This document shows positions 26,248 to 34,794 of a DNA stretch of 64,000 bases, piece by piece. Numbering within the stretch: position 1 is the stretch's first letter; the number at the start of each line of letters is the position of its first letter. The position numbers and the translations under genes were made by a program. Below the pieces are notes generated by a model. The model did no database searches. It worked only from the letters and a program-made list of their open reading frames with translations, and was not told where the DNA came from. This stretch comes from Paenalcaligenes sp021793095 (GTDB lineage Bacteria; Pseudomonadota; Gammaproteobacteria; Burkholderiales; Burkholderiaceae_B), in contig DAHVQS010000005.1 in NCBI GenBank assembly GCA_027317645.1, forward strand, positions 1 to 64,000, in the 5' to 3' direction.

Positions 26248-27173
26248 GGTCTTTCCCTGACCGAGAGGCGCAAAAAGTTAAGGTTTTAATTATTGGCGAC
26301 GTGATGCTGGATCGTTATTGGTTTGGCCAGGTCGAGCGCATTTCCCCCGAAGCTCCAGTGCCCGTGGTCCATGTGGTTCGTGCAGAGGATCGTTTAGGGG
26401 GCGCTGCCAACGTTGCCCGTAACGTCGTTGCGCTGGGGGCGCAAGCAACCTTGATTGGCTTGGTGGGTGATGATCAGGATGGCCAAATCACTCGTGAGCT
26501 ACTACAAGGTGAGGGGATTCACGAGCAGATGATCACCGATGCCCAGCGGCCCACCACACTCAAGTTGCGCGTCATCGGTCGTCAGCAGCAATTAATCCGA
26601 GTTGATTTTGAGCAGGATCCCAGCCCAGCTGCGCTGGGCAATGTACAGCAACGTATGAAAGAACAGCTCAGAGGGCACGATATTGTGGTGCTTTCGGATT
26701 ACGCTAAAGGCGCACTCAAAGAGGTGCAGCAACTCATTCAAATAGCACGTCAGGAAAATATTCCTATTTTGGTTGACCCCAAAGGGGATGACTATCAACG
26801 CTATCAGGGGGCCAGTTTGCTTACCCCTAATCGTGATGAGGTACGCGAGGCAGTAGGGCGCTGGCATTCTGAGTCCGAGCTCGAGACACGTGCTCAGCAA
26901 TTGCGTCAGCGCCTACAACTCGAGGCGCTGCTGATCACGCGCTCGGAGCAGGGAATGACTATTTATTTAGACAGTGCGCGTCACCATGTGGATGCACAAG
27001 CCAAAGAGGTTTTTGATGTCTCGGGTGCGGGTGATACGGTGCTGGCCACTTTGGCGGTGGCCAAAGGGGCAGGTTTAGATTGGGTAGAGGCCATGTACTG
27101 GGCCAATCGGGCTGGTGGAATTGTAGTGGGTAAATTAGGCACCTCTGTGGTGACTGCCCAAGAGTTGCGATAA
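26244..27173 (+). CDS. rfaE1: D-glycero-beta-D-manno-heptose-7-phosphate kinase
   Basis: PfkB-family kinase that phosphorylates heptose 7-phosphate at C1 for LPS inner-core synthesis. 309 residues from an ATG overlapping the lapB stop (ATGA). It corresponds to the kinase half only of E. coli HldE; the nucleotidyltransferase domain is not fused, and must be encoded elsewhere. Key motifs are GDVMLDRYWFG (about 17-27), ERISPEAPVPVVH, LGGAANVA and the catalytic-loop SGAGDTV (260-266). Confidence 0.94.
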   Translation: MRSFPDREAQKVKVLIIGDVMLDRYWFGQVERISPEAPVPVVHVVRAEDRLGGAANVARNVVALGAQATLIGLVGDDQDGQITRELLQGEGIHEQMITDAQRPTTLKLRVIGRQQQLIRVDFEQDPSPAALGNVQQRMKEQLRGHDIVVLSDYAKGALKEVQQLIQIARQENIPILVDPKGDDYQRYQGASLLTPNRDEVREAVGRWHSESELETRAQQLRQRLQLEALLITRSEQGMTIYLDSARHHVDAQAKEVFDVSGAGDTVLATLAVAKGAGLDWVEAMYWANRAGGIVVGKLGTSVVTAQELR

Positions 27174-27184
27174 AGGGGATAAAA

Positions 27185-28180
27185 ATGTTTATTGTCACGG
27201 GTGGCGCTGGTTTTATCGGCAGCAATATCGTCAAAGGTTTAAATGAACGCGGTATTACAGATATATTGGTCGTTGATGACTTGCAGCAGGGCGAAAAATT
27301 TAAAAACCTGGTGCACTGTGAAATTGCTGACTATATAGACAAGGATGTGTTTCGCGAGTTAGTGCGAAAGCGGGCATTGCCTGCCATCACTGCCATCTTC
27401 CATCAGGGGGCGTGCTCTGACACCACCGAGCAAGATGGCCGTTACATGATGGATAATAACTATCGCGTGACCTTAGAGCTGTTTGAATATAGTCAGGCGA
27501 CTAAAACTCCCTTTATTTATGCTTCTTCGGCAGCCGTTTATGGGGCAGGCCCAAATTACACTGAGGCACGTGAGCATGAAGCACCCCTCAATGTGTACGG
27601 TTATTCCAAATTTCTTTTTGACCAAATACTGCGCCGCCATTTAAAAGAGCTCACAGCGCCGGTCGTCGGGTTGCGCTATTTTAATGTGTACGGTCCAAAC
27701 GAGCAGCACAAGGGGCGTATGGCTTCTGTGGCATTGCACAATATGATGCAGTATGAAAAAGAGGGCTTTGTCCGCCTTTTTGGCGGGTGGGACGGTTATG
27801 CAGCTGGAGAGCAGGCACGTGATTTTATTGCTGTCGATGATGCTGTGCGCGTGAATTTATTTTTCTTGGATAACCCACAACTGTCCGGCATTTATAATTG
27901 CGGCACAGGACGTGCTCAACCATTCAATGACATCGCCAAAACAGTTGTCAATACGATGCGTGCCTTGCGTGGTGAGCCTGCTTTAGACTTGCAAGCCATG
28001 GTTGACCAAGAGTTGCTGCGCTATATCCCCTTCCCGGATGACCTCAAGGGCCGTTACCAAAGCCATACCCAAGCCGATCTCAGCCATTTACGTGCTGCGG
28101 GCTATACCGATGAGTTTGCAACGGTAGAACAGGGGGTAGAGCATTATGTGCGTGCGCTATATGACACCCAGAAAGGATAA
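27185..28180 (+). CDS. rfaD: ADP-L-glycero-D-manno-heptose-6-epimerase
   Basis: Short-chain dehydrogenase-type epimerase that makes ADP-L-glycero-beta-D-manno-heptose, the last step of heptose precursor synthesis. 331 residues. NADP-binding loop GGAGFIG (6-12), catalytic Tyr138 and Lys142 in YGYSK, and Ser in YASSAAVYG. AGGGG is located before the ATG. It follows rfaE1 by 11 bases and completes the lapA-lapB-rfaE1-rfaD LPS block. Confidence 0.97.
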   Translation: MFIVTGGAGFIGSNIVKGLNERGITDILVVDDLQQGEKFKNLVHCEIADYIDKDVFRELVRKRALPAITAIFHQGACSDTTEQDGRYMMDNNYRVTLELFEYSQATKTPFIYASSAAVYGAGPNYTEAREHEAPLNVYGYSKFLFDQILRRHLKELTAPVVGLRYFNVYGPNEQHKGRMASVALHNMMQYEKEGFVRLFGGWDGYAAGEQARDFIAVDDAVRVNLFFLDNPQLSGIYNCGTGRAQPFNDIAKTVVNTMRALRGEPALDLQAMVDQELLRYIPFPDDLKGRYQSHTQADLSHLRAAGYTDEFATVEQGVEHYVRALYDTQKG

Positions 28181-28322
28181 AAGCAGCCTAGTCTAAGTAT
28201 CCCTTTCCTCTAGAAAACTGCCGGTGGGCAGCACACAATAAACATGGATGGTTTGATGCAGTCGCCAAGAATGGCCTGCGCACTATGAATGTTATTGATG
28301 TGTATTTATCAAGGGGGATATT

Positions 28323-28643
28323 ATGTTTAGACAACAACAAAAGGCTGGATTTAAATCTTACCGCTCCGCATTGCGTGGCATCTTACTGCTGAGCTTCTTA
28401 TTTATCTATACGTTGCCGGTGGTGGCGGTTGATCTGAATCAGGCCAGTCATGCTGAACTACAACGTTTGCCGGGCATTGGTCCTAAAACGGCAGAGACCA
28501 TTGTCGAAGAGCGTGAGCGGGGTGGGGCTTTTACCTCTTTACAAGATCTGTCTGCTAGAGTGAGAGGGATTGGGCCCAAAAAGCTTGAGGCCTTACAAGA
28601 GGCCGGCCTGGTCGCACAGGACCCAGATGCCGAACACGAATGA
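28323..28643 (+). CDS. ComEA-like helix-hairpin-helix protein
   Basis: 106 residues. A hydrophobic N-terminal segment (about 18-37, GILLLSFLFIYTLPVVA) is a signal peptide or anchor. It is followed by two helix-hairpin-helix motifs, LPGIGPKTAETIVEERE and VRGIGPKKLEALQEAGL. This is the layout of ComEA, the periplasmic DNA-binding protein that pulls DNA in during natural transformation. Good ribosome site (AAGGGGG). No other competence genes are in the window, so a role in DNA uptake is inferred. Confidence 0.85.
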   Translation: MFRQQQKAGFKSYRSALRGILLLSFLFIYTLPVVAVDLNQASHAELQRLPGIGPKTAETIVEERERGGAFTSLQDLSARVRGIGPKKLEALQEAGLVAQDPDAEHE

Positions 28644-28674
28644 GTCACCCAATAAATCAGTAGAGTATCTAACT

Positions 28675-29586
28675 ATGAAACCCAGCTATCCAACTGTCGA
28701 AGACACTATTGGTCATACCCCTTTGGTGCGCTTGCAGCGCATTCCTTTTCAGGATGGGATAGACGAGAGCAATGTGATTTTGGCCAAGCTCGAGGGCAAC
28801 AACCCCGCCGGCTCGGTCAAGGATCGTCCTGCCTTATCCATGATTCGGTGTGCCGAAGAACGCGGACAAATTAAACCTGGGGATACGCTCATTGAGGCGA
28901 CCAGTGGTAATACGGGCATTGCTTTAGCCATGATTGCAGCGGTGCGTGGCTACAAGATGATTCTCATCATGCCTGATAACCTCTCTCTAGAGCGACGTGC
29001 TTCAATGACGGCTTACGGGGCTGAGTTGATTCTCACCCCCGAGGAAAAGGGGGGCATGGAGTATGCACGGGATCTGGCCTTGCAAATGCAATCCGAAGGC
29101 CGGGGTATTGTGCTTGACCAATTTGCTAATTTTGATAACCCGCAGGCGCATATAGACGGCACTGGGGTTGAAATTTGGCAGCAAACCCAAGGGCAGGTGA
29201 CGCACTTTGTGAGTGCGATGGGGACCACGGGCACCATTATGGGGGTGGGCAATTATTTGCGCACAAAAAATCCTCAGGTGCAGGTAGTGGGCGCCCAGCC
29301 CGCCGAAGGGGCGCAAATCGCCGGGATACGTAAGTGGCCCGAAGAGTACGCGCCGCAGATTTATGATCCCACCCAAATTGATGCATTTGAATTGATTGGT
29401 CAGCAGGAGGCCGAAGATATGGCACGCCGTTTGGCCAGCCAAGAGGGGATTTTTGCGGGCATTTCTTCGGCGGGCGCTTTAATTGCCGCCTTGCGTGTCG
29501 CCCAAACAGTGAAAAATGCCACTATTGTGTTTATCGTCTGCGATCGAGGCGACCGGTATTTGTCCACCGGGGTATTCAATCCATAA
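28675..29586 (+). CDS. cysM: Cysteine synthase B
   Basis: PLP enzyme making cysteine (or S-sulfocysteine from thiosulfate) from O-acetylserine. 303 residues from the ATG at 28675; upstream in-frame Met codons lie inside comEA and are ignored. Cofactor Lys49 is in NPAGSVKDRPA and the substrate loop is EATSGNTGIALA. The KDRPA and MGTTGTIMGVGNYLR variants favour CysM over CysK. The ability of CysM to use thiosulfate is relevant because TtrABC releases thiosulfate, though that link is only a suggestion. Confidence 0.93.
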   Translation: MKPSYPTVEDTIGHTPLVRLQRIPFQDGIDESNVILAKLEGNNPAGSVKDRPALSMIRCAEERGQIKPGDTLIEATSGNTGIALAMIAAVRGYKMILIMPDNLSLERRASMTAYGAELILTPEEKGGMEYARDLALQMQSEGRGIVLDQFANFDNPQAHIDGTGVEIWQQTQGQVTHFVSAMGTTGTIMGVGNYLRTKNPQVQVVGAQPAEGAQIAGIRKWPEEYAPQIYDPTQIDAFELIGQQEAEDMARRLASQEGIFAGISSAGALIAALRVAQTVKNATIVFIVCDRGDRYLSTGVFNP

Positions 29587-29604
29587 CCAGCACTGCTGCG
29601 CAGG

Positions 29605-30873
29605 TTACATCGCCGCTGGTTGTGCCCATAGAGAACAGCTTTGGCGCTGATAATGGCGCCGCTCTAGGGCACAGGCAAGATCTGCAACCGCGCTGGCGTA
29701 AAAATAGCTGCGATTATATTCTGTCACCGCAAAAAAATTGGCGGTGGCCAGGCGGTATTCCACAGTGTGGTTGACTTGATCGGGCAAATCAATGAGCCCG
29801 AGTTTTTGTTCAGCATAGGCGGTAGGGGGCTCAGGTAAATCCAAGATGCCTTGTAGGTCTGCCCACGCTAAGGTGGGGCTGAGTCCACCATCAACATTGG
29901 CCGCGATCTGATCATTCGCGGGAATATCCACCTCTATAAAAACGGGCCGTTGGGCCTGCCACCCGTGGTGGTTTAAAAAGTTGGCCACAGACGCTAGGGC
30001 ATCGGGCACCGAGCGAAATAGGTCGATGTGCCCTTTGTCCTCAGCATCTATTGCCCACTGCTTGATGCTAGTGGGCATAAATTGGGGCAGCCCCATGGCA
30101 CCGGCAAAAGAACCCCGTGCCGTGCTGGCGTCTAATTTCCCTTGGTAATGTAATTCAATCAAATCCGCCAGTTGATTGCGGAACATCGCGGCCCGTTCAG
30201 GCCGCTCAGGGTCAGGATACCCAAACCCCAAATTTGCTAGGGCATTGAGTACGCTAAAGTCACCCATATAGCCGCCGTAGATGGTTTCAACGCCAATAAT
30301 GGCGACCAAAATAGAGGCTGGGACCTGGTAGTGCCGAGCGGTTTCCTCGATGCTGTCTTGGTGTTGCTGCCAAAAGCTTAGCCCTTGGTCGATGCGCGTT
30401 TTGTCTGTAAAGCGCTCTCTATAGGCGGTCCAACTACGTTTGCCCTGCTGTCCTTTAGTTGGGGTCATGAGTTGAATGACTTGGGGCTCATATCTAATTT
30501 GCTGGAGGAGCTCTTCTACCATCGGGTAGGGCAGGCGCCTTTGCTCTGTTAGGTGGAGTGCCCATTGCTTGAGATAGGGGCTCAGCTGGCCATCTTCTTG
30601 CACAAAATCTTGCCGAAAAGGTACAAAGAGTGGACTATTTTTTGGTTTATTTGGGGCGGCATTTAGAGGTTGGGCTGTTTCTGGTGTCGACTTTTGTGTG
30701 CGCGTGCGAGCCGAGGTTTTATTTTTCTTATCAGTGCCCTCGCTCATTTGGGCGGCTACACTCGTCGCTGGGGCAGAGAGACTCTCTGATTGGGCGGTCT
30801 GAGTGGGGGTGCTGCAGGCAGCAAACAAGCAGGTGCCGAGCGATAGGATAATGCGCGAAAGGGTCAGCCACAT
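29605..30873 (-). CDS. mltB: Membrane-bound lytic murein transglycosylase B
   Basis: Cleaves peptidoglycan glycan strands with formation of 1,6-anhydro-MurNAc. 422 residues. The signal peptide ends in LFAAC with Cys20 as the likely lipid-modified residue; Phe at -3 is less usual than Leu. Residues 21-80 are a low-complexity linker rich in Ser/Thr/Lys. The catalytic domain includes Glu196 in IIGVETIYGG and GAMGLPQFMPTSIKQWA, both MltB signatures. It converges on cysM with only 18 bases between the stops. Confidence 0.93.
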   Translation of the reverse strand: MWLTLSRIILSLGTCLFAACSTPTQTAQSESLSAPATSVAAQMSEGTDKKNKTSARTRTQKSTPETAQPLNAAPNKPKNSPLFVPFRQDFVQEDGQLSPYLKQWALHLTEQRRLPYPMVEELLQQIRYEPQVIQLMTPTKGQQGKRSWTAYRERFTDKTRIDQGLSFWQQHQDSIEETARHYQVPASILVAIIGVETIYGGYMGDFSVLNALANLGFGYPDPERPERAAMFRNQLADLIELHYQGKLDASTARGSFAGAMGLPQFMPTSIKQWAIDAEDKGHIDLFRSVPDALASVANFLNHHGWQAQRPVFIEVDIPANDQIAANVDGGLSPTLAWADLQGILDLPEPPTAYAEQKLGLIDLPDQVNHTVEYRLATANFFAVTEYNRSYFYASAVADLACALERRHYQRQSCSLWAQPAAM

Positions 30874-31011
30874 GATTCGATGCTATCTCTAGGGGTGAAA
30901 TTAGAAAGTATCAGCGATTTGAGGTTGGGGTTCAAGGGCTCTTATAAATGTTTTTGTTTTAATTCGTAGCGCCCTAGAGTACGTAGGCTGAGTAATTTTA
31001 TAGGGGTTAGC

Positions 31012-31040
31012 CCTGTGAAAGCGATGCAATTTGTTATACT
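31012..31040 (+). promoter_or_regulatory. Probable promoter of etfBA
   Basis: TATACT at 31035-31040 is a good -10 element. A weak -35 (CTGTGA) lies 16 bases upstream. It would give a leader of roughly 105 bases before etfB. Confidence 0.4.
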
Positions 31041-31153
31041 GTAGGCCGTATTTAAGTGGCTAAAGGGTCTTGGGGTTGGTGCAACAGACCATCGATTCAA
31101 ATCTCTTTTTAGCCTTGCTTGTTTGAAAGTTTCTAGCTTTTGGAGAGAACCGG

Positions 31154-31903
31154 ATGAAGGTTTTAGTACCCGTCAAACGCGTTGTGGATCACAACGTCAA
31201 GATCCGCGTAAAGTCAGATCAAACGGGGGTTGATACCGACAATGTCAAAATGTCCATGAACCCCTTTGATGAAATTGCTGTTGAAGAGGCAGTCCGTCTC
31301 AAAGAGAAAGGATTGGTCAGCGAAATTATCGCTGTTTCTTGCGGTGCCAAGCCCGTGCAGGAAACCTTACGTACCGCAATGGCAATTGGCGCAGATCGCT
31401 CAATTCACGTCGATACAGAAGCTGAATTACAGCCTTTGGCCGTTGCCAAGCTGTTAAAAGCACTGGTTGAAAAAGAGGAGCCTGGCCTAGTGATCATGGG
31501 CAAGCAGGCGATTGATGACGACGCCAACCAAACTGGGCAAATGCTGGCTGCTTTGCTGGATTGGGCACAGGCCACCTTTGCCAGCGAGATCACGCTTGAG
31601 GATCAAAAGGCCCAAGTGACGCGTGAGATTGATGGGGGTCTAGAGACTTTAGAGATCAATCTGCCCGCCATTGTGACCACAGACCTGCGTCTTAACGAGC
31701 CACGCTATGTCACCTTGCCTAATATCATGCGCGCCAAGAAAAAGCCGCTTGATACCATCACGCCCGAGGAATTATCCGTGGACGTTACCCCCCGTCTCAA
31801 AACCCAAAAGGTTACCGAGCCGCCAGTACGTCAAGCTGGGGTCATCGTTGAGGATGTCGCCACATTGGTTGAAAAACTAAAGAACGAAGCAAAGGTAATT
31901 TAA
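31154..31903 (+). CDS. etfB: Electron transfer flavoprotein subunit beta
   Basis: Partner of EtfA; the heterodimer takes electrons from acyl-CoA and other dehydrogenases to the ETF-ubiquinone oxidoreductase. 249 residues. The start KVLVPVKRVVDHNVKIRV and the AMP-binding region MGKQAIDDDANQTGQML (about 116-132) are typical, as is LRLNEPRYVTLPNIMRAKKKP near the C-terminus, quoted here by its ends at residues 179-198. GGAG precedes the ATG. One base separates it from etfA. Confidence 0.97.
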   Translation: MKVLVPVKRVVDHNVKIRVKSDQTGVDTDNVKMSMNPFDEIAVEEAVRLKEKGLVSEIIAVSCGAKPVQETLRTAMAIGADRSIHVDTEAELQPLAVAKLLKALVEKEEPGLVIMGKQAIDDDANQTGQMLAALLDWAQATFASEITLEDQKAQVTREIDGGLETLEINLPAIVTTDLRLNEPRYVTLPNIMRAKKKPLDTITPEELSVDVTPRLKTQKVTEPPVRQAGVIVEDVATLVEKLKNEAKVI

Positions 31904-31904
31904 T

Positions 31905-32834
31905 ATGTCCGTATTAGTTATTGCTGAACACGATAATCAAAGCTTGAATGCGGCGACCCTGAATACTGTCGCAGCTGCTCAGAAACTCGATGGTCCTATC
32001 CATGTGCTAGTTGCTGGTAAGGGCGCCCAAGCCGTTGCTGATGAGGCGGCCAAAGTGGCTGGGGTTGAAAAGGTTTTTCTGGCCGAGGGTGATGGATTAG
32101 AGCATGGCTTGGCAGAAAATGTTTCCAAGCAGGTGCTGGCCCTTGCTGATGCCTATCAGCATATTTTGTTCCCTTCCACAACTTTTGGGAAAAACGTTGC
32201 ACCACGCGTCGCTGCTTTGCTCGATGTTGCACAGGTTTCTGATGTTACCGAGGTGTTAGCGGCCGACACGTTTACACACCCCGTTTATGCCGGTAATGCC
32301 TTAGAGACCGTGCAATGCGTTGACGACAAGGTAGTGCTGACCGTGCGCACGACCGCATTTGATGCAGTGGCTGCCGAGGGCGGCACAGCGGACGTTGAGA
32401 GCATTGATGCCGTCGCTGATAGCGGCCTGAGCCGTTTTGTAGGTCGCGAGATCGCCCAAAGCGATCGTCCAGACTTAGCGGCTGCAGACATCGTTATCTC
32501 TGGTGGCAGAGGCTTGGGTAGTGCTGAAAACTTTAAATTGATCGACGATCTGGCAGCTAAGCTTGGCGCAGCTGTTGGGGCATCTCGCGCTGCAGTAGAC
32601 GCCGGCTACGCACCTAATGATTGGCAGGTCGGTCAGACAGGTAAGATCGTTGCGCCGCAATTATATATTGCCGTCGGTATTTCTGGGGCTATCCAGCATT
32701 TAGCCGGGATGCAAGACTCCAAGATCATCGTGGCCATTAACAAAGATCCTGAGGCCCCTATTTTTAGTGTGGCTGATTATGGTCTCGTCGCCGATCTGTT
32801 CGAGGCTGTGCCTGAGCTTATTGAGGCGCTCTAA
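31905..32834 (+). CDS. etfA: Electron transfer flavoprotein subunit alpha
   Basis: FAD-carrying subunit of ETF. 309 residues. The C-terminal FAD domain shows VISGGRGLGSAENF, GASRAAVDAGYAP, VGQTGKIVAP and YIAVGISGAIQHLAGM followed by INKDPEAPIF, the full family signature. Start follows AAAGG. With etfB it forms a two-gene operon closed by a strong terminator. Confidence 0.97.
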   Translation: MSVLVIAEHDNQSLNAATLNTVAAAQKLDGPIHVLVAGKGAQAVADEAAKVAGVEKVFLAEGDGLEHGLAENVSKQVLALADAYQHILFPSTTFGKNVAPRVAALLDVAQVSDVTEVLAADTFTHPVYAGNALETVQCVDDKVVLTVRTTAFDAVAAEGGTADVESIDAVADSGLSRFVGREIAQSDRPDLAAADIVISGGRGLGSAENFKLIDDLAAKLGAAVGASRAAVDAGYAPNDWQVGQTGKIVAPQLYIAVGISGAIQHLAGMQDSKIIVAINKDPEAPIFSVADYGLVADLFEAVPELIEAL

Positions 32835-32907
32835 CCAATGCTGCTACGAGCACGCTGACCAGTGGGGCGACTACCTTTCAGTCGTCTTTAACTTGGCGCG
32901 CAATTTT

Positions 32908-32938
32908 AAAAACCCATTCTTCGGAATGGGTTTTTTTT
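32908..32938 (+). terminator. Terminator after etfA
   Basis: AAACCCATTC/GAATGGGTTT stem closed by a TTCG tetraloop and followed by eight T residues in total. Confidence 0.9.
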
Positions 32939-32995
32939 GCGGAAAACGCACACTCATTTGAAGAAAGTTGCGCAACCAGCTGAATTTTTATACAG

Positions 32996-33015
32996 TACTG
33001 TATAGGTAAACAGCT
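32996..33015 (+). promoter_or_regulatory. LexA-type SOS box
   Basis: TACTGTATAGGTAAACAGCT contains CTGT-N8-ACAG and matches the E. coli LexA consensus at 15 of 20 positions. It overlaps a perfect 16-base palindrome TATACAGTACTGTATA (32989-33004). The box lies 45 bases upstream of the next ATG, over or just after a likely -10 element (TACAGT with TTGCGC 17 bases before). LexA repression of the following small gene is inferred. Confidence 0.55.
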
Positions 33016-33059
33016 TTGATGGCTGTGATTATTTCAGTCTTATCCTTTAGGAGGGGGTT

Positions 33060-33365
33060 ATGCTAATGCGACTTTTTTCCTTCTTTATGCCAGCTCGAAT
33101 CAGGGCAACAGCAGATAGCGCGGCATTGACCACAGATTCAATGACTATCTCACCCGCCTATACAGACTCATCGCCAATAGAGTCTAATTTTATGGATGAG
33201 ATTTACCACCACGGGTTGTGTGCTCAGGGCCGTATTGCGCTTGATATGGATTCAGAGCATCGACAGCAGCGCCGTTTTCAAATGGCGCTAGATGCCATTG
33301 CTGTGTTGCTGTGGGGGGGGTCTTTATTTGGTTTGATGTGGCTAGGTTTTGCAGCAGGTTTTTAG
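33060..33365 (+). CDS. Small C-terminally anchored membrane protein, unknown function
   Basis: 101 residues; I do not recognise the family. The N-terminal half is polar and rich in Ser/Thr, residues 64-74 are charged (DSEHRQQRRFQ), and residues 76-101 form one hydrophobic helix reaching the C-terminus, so the bulk is probably cytoplasmic. The ribosome site is very strong (AGGAGGGGG ending two bases before ATG). It stands alone between the etfA terminator and rplS, behind a LexA-type box. A damage-induced membrane protein, for example a division inhibitor, is one possibility; nothing in the sequence proves it. Confidence 0.6.
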   Translation: MLMRLFSFFMPARIRATADSAALTTDSMTISPAYTDSSPIESNFMDEIYHHGLCAQGRIALDMDSEHRQQRRFQMALDAIAVLLWGGSLFGLMWLGFAAGF

Positions 33366-33475
33366 AGGCAGTTTTTTGCCCATAGATGGACGTTGGTTTG
33401 GCGCGGTACGCGCGGGATGACTTTGTGGTTTTATCGCAAAGAGTGCGGTACGCCTCGGTTAGGGCATGCTTAGCC

Positions 33476-33505
33476 TTGGTATTTTAAGGGTTAGCATGTT
33501 ATTAT
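33476..33505 (+). promoter_or_regulatory. Candidate rplS promoter
   Basis: TTGGTA and TATTAT separated by 18 bases, about 77 bases before the rplS start. It fits rplS having its own promoter here. Confidence 0.4.
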
Positions 33506-33581
33506 CTATCGTTTCATCCTCTATCAGGCACCCATTTAACATGAACAACTTGCCTGTTTAAGATGACATCGGAGCTATAAA

Positions 33582-33959
33582 GTGAATATCATCGAAGTTT
33601 TAGAGAAAGAAGAGATGCAACGCCTGACCGAGGGCAAAACCATTCCTGAGTTTGGTCCCGGGGATAGCGTTGTGGTTAACGTCAACGTAGTCGAAGGCAC
33701 CCGCAAGCGGGTACAGGCCTTTGAGGGTGTTGTGATTGCCAGACGCAATCGCGGCCTACACTCCTCTTTTATCGTGCGCAAGATTTCCTCGGGCGAATCC
33801 GTAGAAAGGACCTTCCAATTATATTCCCCTCATATCCACAGTATCGAGGTAAAACGTCGTGGTGCTGTCCGTCGCGCCAAGCTTTACTACCTGCGTAATC
33901 GCTCTGGTAAGGCTGCACGTATTAAGGAAAAGCTCGTACGCCGCGCCGACAAAAAATAA
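33582..33959 (+). CDS. rplS: 50S ribosomal protein L19
   Basis: Large-subunit protein at the interface with the 30S subunit. 125 residues beginning at GTG. The stretches FGPGDSVVVNVNVVEG, RVQAFEGVVIARRNRG and SPHIHSIEVKRRGAVRRAKLYYLR (its ends are at residues 81-104) are unmistakable. In most proteobacteria rplS ends the rpsP-rimM-trmD-rplS operon; those three genes are not adjacent here, so rplS is transcribed alone, between a candidate promoter and a strong terminator. Confidence 0.98.
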   Translation: MNIIEVLEKEEMQRLTEGKTIPEFGPGDSVVVNVNVVEGTRKRVQAFEGVVIARRNRGLHSSFIVRKISSGESVERTFQLYSPHIHSIEVKRRGAVRRAKLYYLRNRSGKAARIKEKLVRRADKK

Positions 33960-33983
33960 TACTGCACTCATTGCATGAGTCCC

Positions 33984-34011
33984 AAAAAAGCACCCATAGG
34001 GTGCTTTTTTG
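33984..34011 (+). terminator. Terminator after rplS
   Basis: AAAAAAGCACCC/GGGTGCTTTTTT stem-loop with a four-base ATAG-type loop and a T run. Confidence 0.9.
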
Positions 34012-34037
34012 TTATTATGGGGTAAAGAGGAATATCA

Positions 34038-34763
34038 ATGAAGCATAAACAGGTATCCCGATCCCATGTGTCTTTTGATCCCGCCGCACAACCCACCGTG
34101 GGTTTTTGCGACCTAAAACCTTTAAGCCCCAACCTTCTAAACTTGGATTTTGTGCGAGCAGCTTTTGGGGCTCAAGACAAAATACAGTGGCAAATCGAGC
34201 CACGCTATGCGCATGCTTTTGTGCAACGTTTTGAAGACGAGCCCAATCTCATTCGCTCGGCCGTCTGTGTCGCTATTGTCGAGCGCGAATCTGAGCCCCA
34301 CATCATTTTTACCCGGCGCTCAGACGAGCTTTCACATCATGCTGGGCAAGTGAGTTTTCCAGGCGGCAGGGTCGATCAGACCGATGCGAGTGCAGTCGCT
34401 GCTGCCCTTAGAGAGACCCACGAAGAGGTGGGTATCGAGCCTCAGTATCTCGAGCCATTGGCCGAGCAGCCTATTTTTCTGACCAATAGCCGATTTGCGA
34501 TGCGACCGGTGGTGAGTATGGTGCATCCGGGGTATAAACTGCAGGCGAATCCTGATGAGGTGGCCGAGATTTTTTCGGTTCCATTGGCACAATTGATGGA
34601 TCCGCAGCAGCACCGTATCCACAAATTACCCTACTATAACGCCCAAGAGGCTGTTTATTTCTCTATTGATTGGGAGGGACGGTGCATTTGGGGGGCGACT
34701 GCAGCTGTCGTGCGCAACCTTTATCATTACTTATCCGCGGCAGAGGTGCATTTGGGTGCTTGA
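34038..34763 (+). CDS. Nudix hydrolase, CoA pyrophosphatase type
   Basis: Likely hydrolyses the diphosphate of coenzyme A or acyl-CoA, as NudL/YeaB does. 241 residues. The Nudix box runs from Gly110 to Ile133 with RETHEEVG (125-132) at its core. The preceding SFPGGRVDQTD is the variant found in the CoA-pyrophosphatase subfamily. The N-terminal 60 residues are longer than in E. coli NudL and of unknown role. AGAGGA precedes the start. Stands alone after rplS and converges with rsgA. Confidence 0.87.
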   Translation: MKHKQVSRSHVSFDPAAQPTVGFCDLKPLSPNLLNLDFVRAAFGAQDKIQWQIEPRYAHAFVQRFEDEPNLIRSAVCVAIVERESEPHIIFTRRSDELSHHAGQVSFPGGRVDQTDASAVAAALRETHEEVGIEPQYLEPLAEQPIFLTNSRFAMRPVVSMVHPGYKLQANPDEVAEIFSVPLAQLMDPQQHRIHKLPYYNAQEAVYFSIDWEGRCIWGATAAVVRNLYHYLSAAEVHLGA

Positions 34764-34794
34764 CCTCAGGGTCAGCTGCCCATCAAGCAATCCC

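Noticed and set aside
31045..31120. tRNA-like stretch with GATTCAAATC upstream of etfB
   Set aside because: The T-loop-like bases lack a paired T stem, and no acceptor or anticodon stems can be folded around them. It is more likely plain 5' leader.
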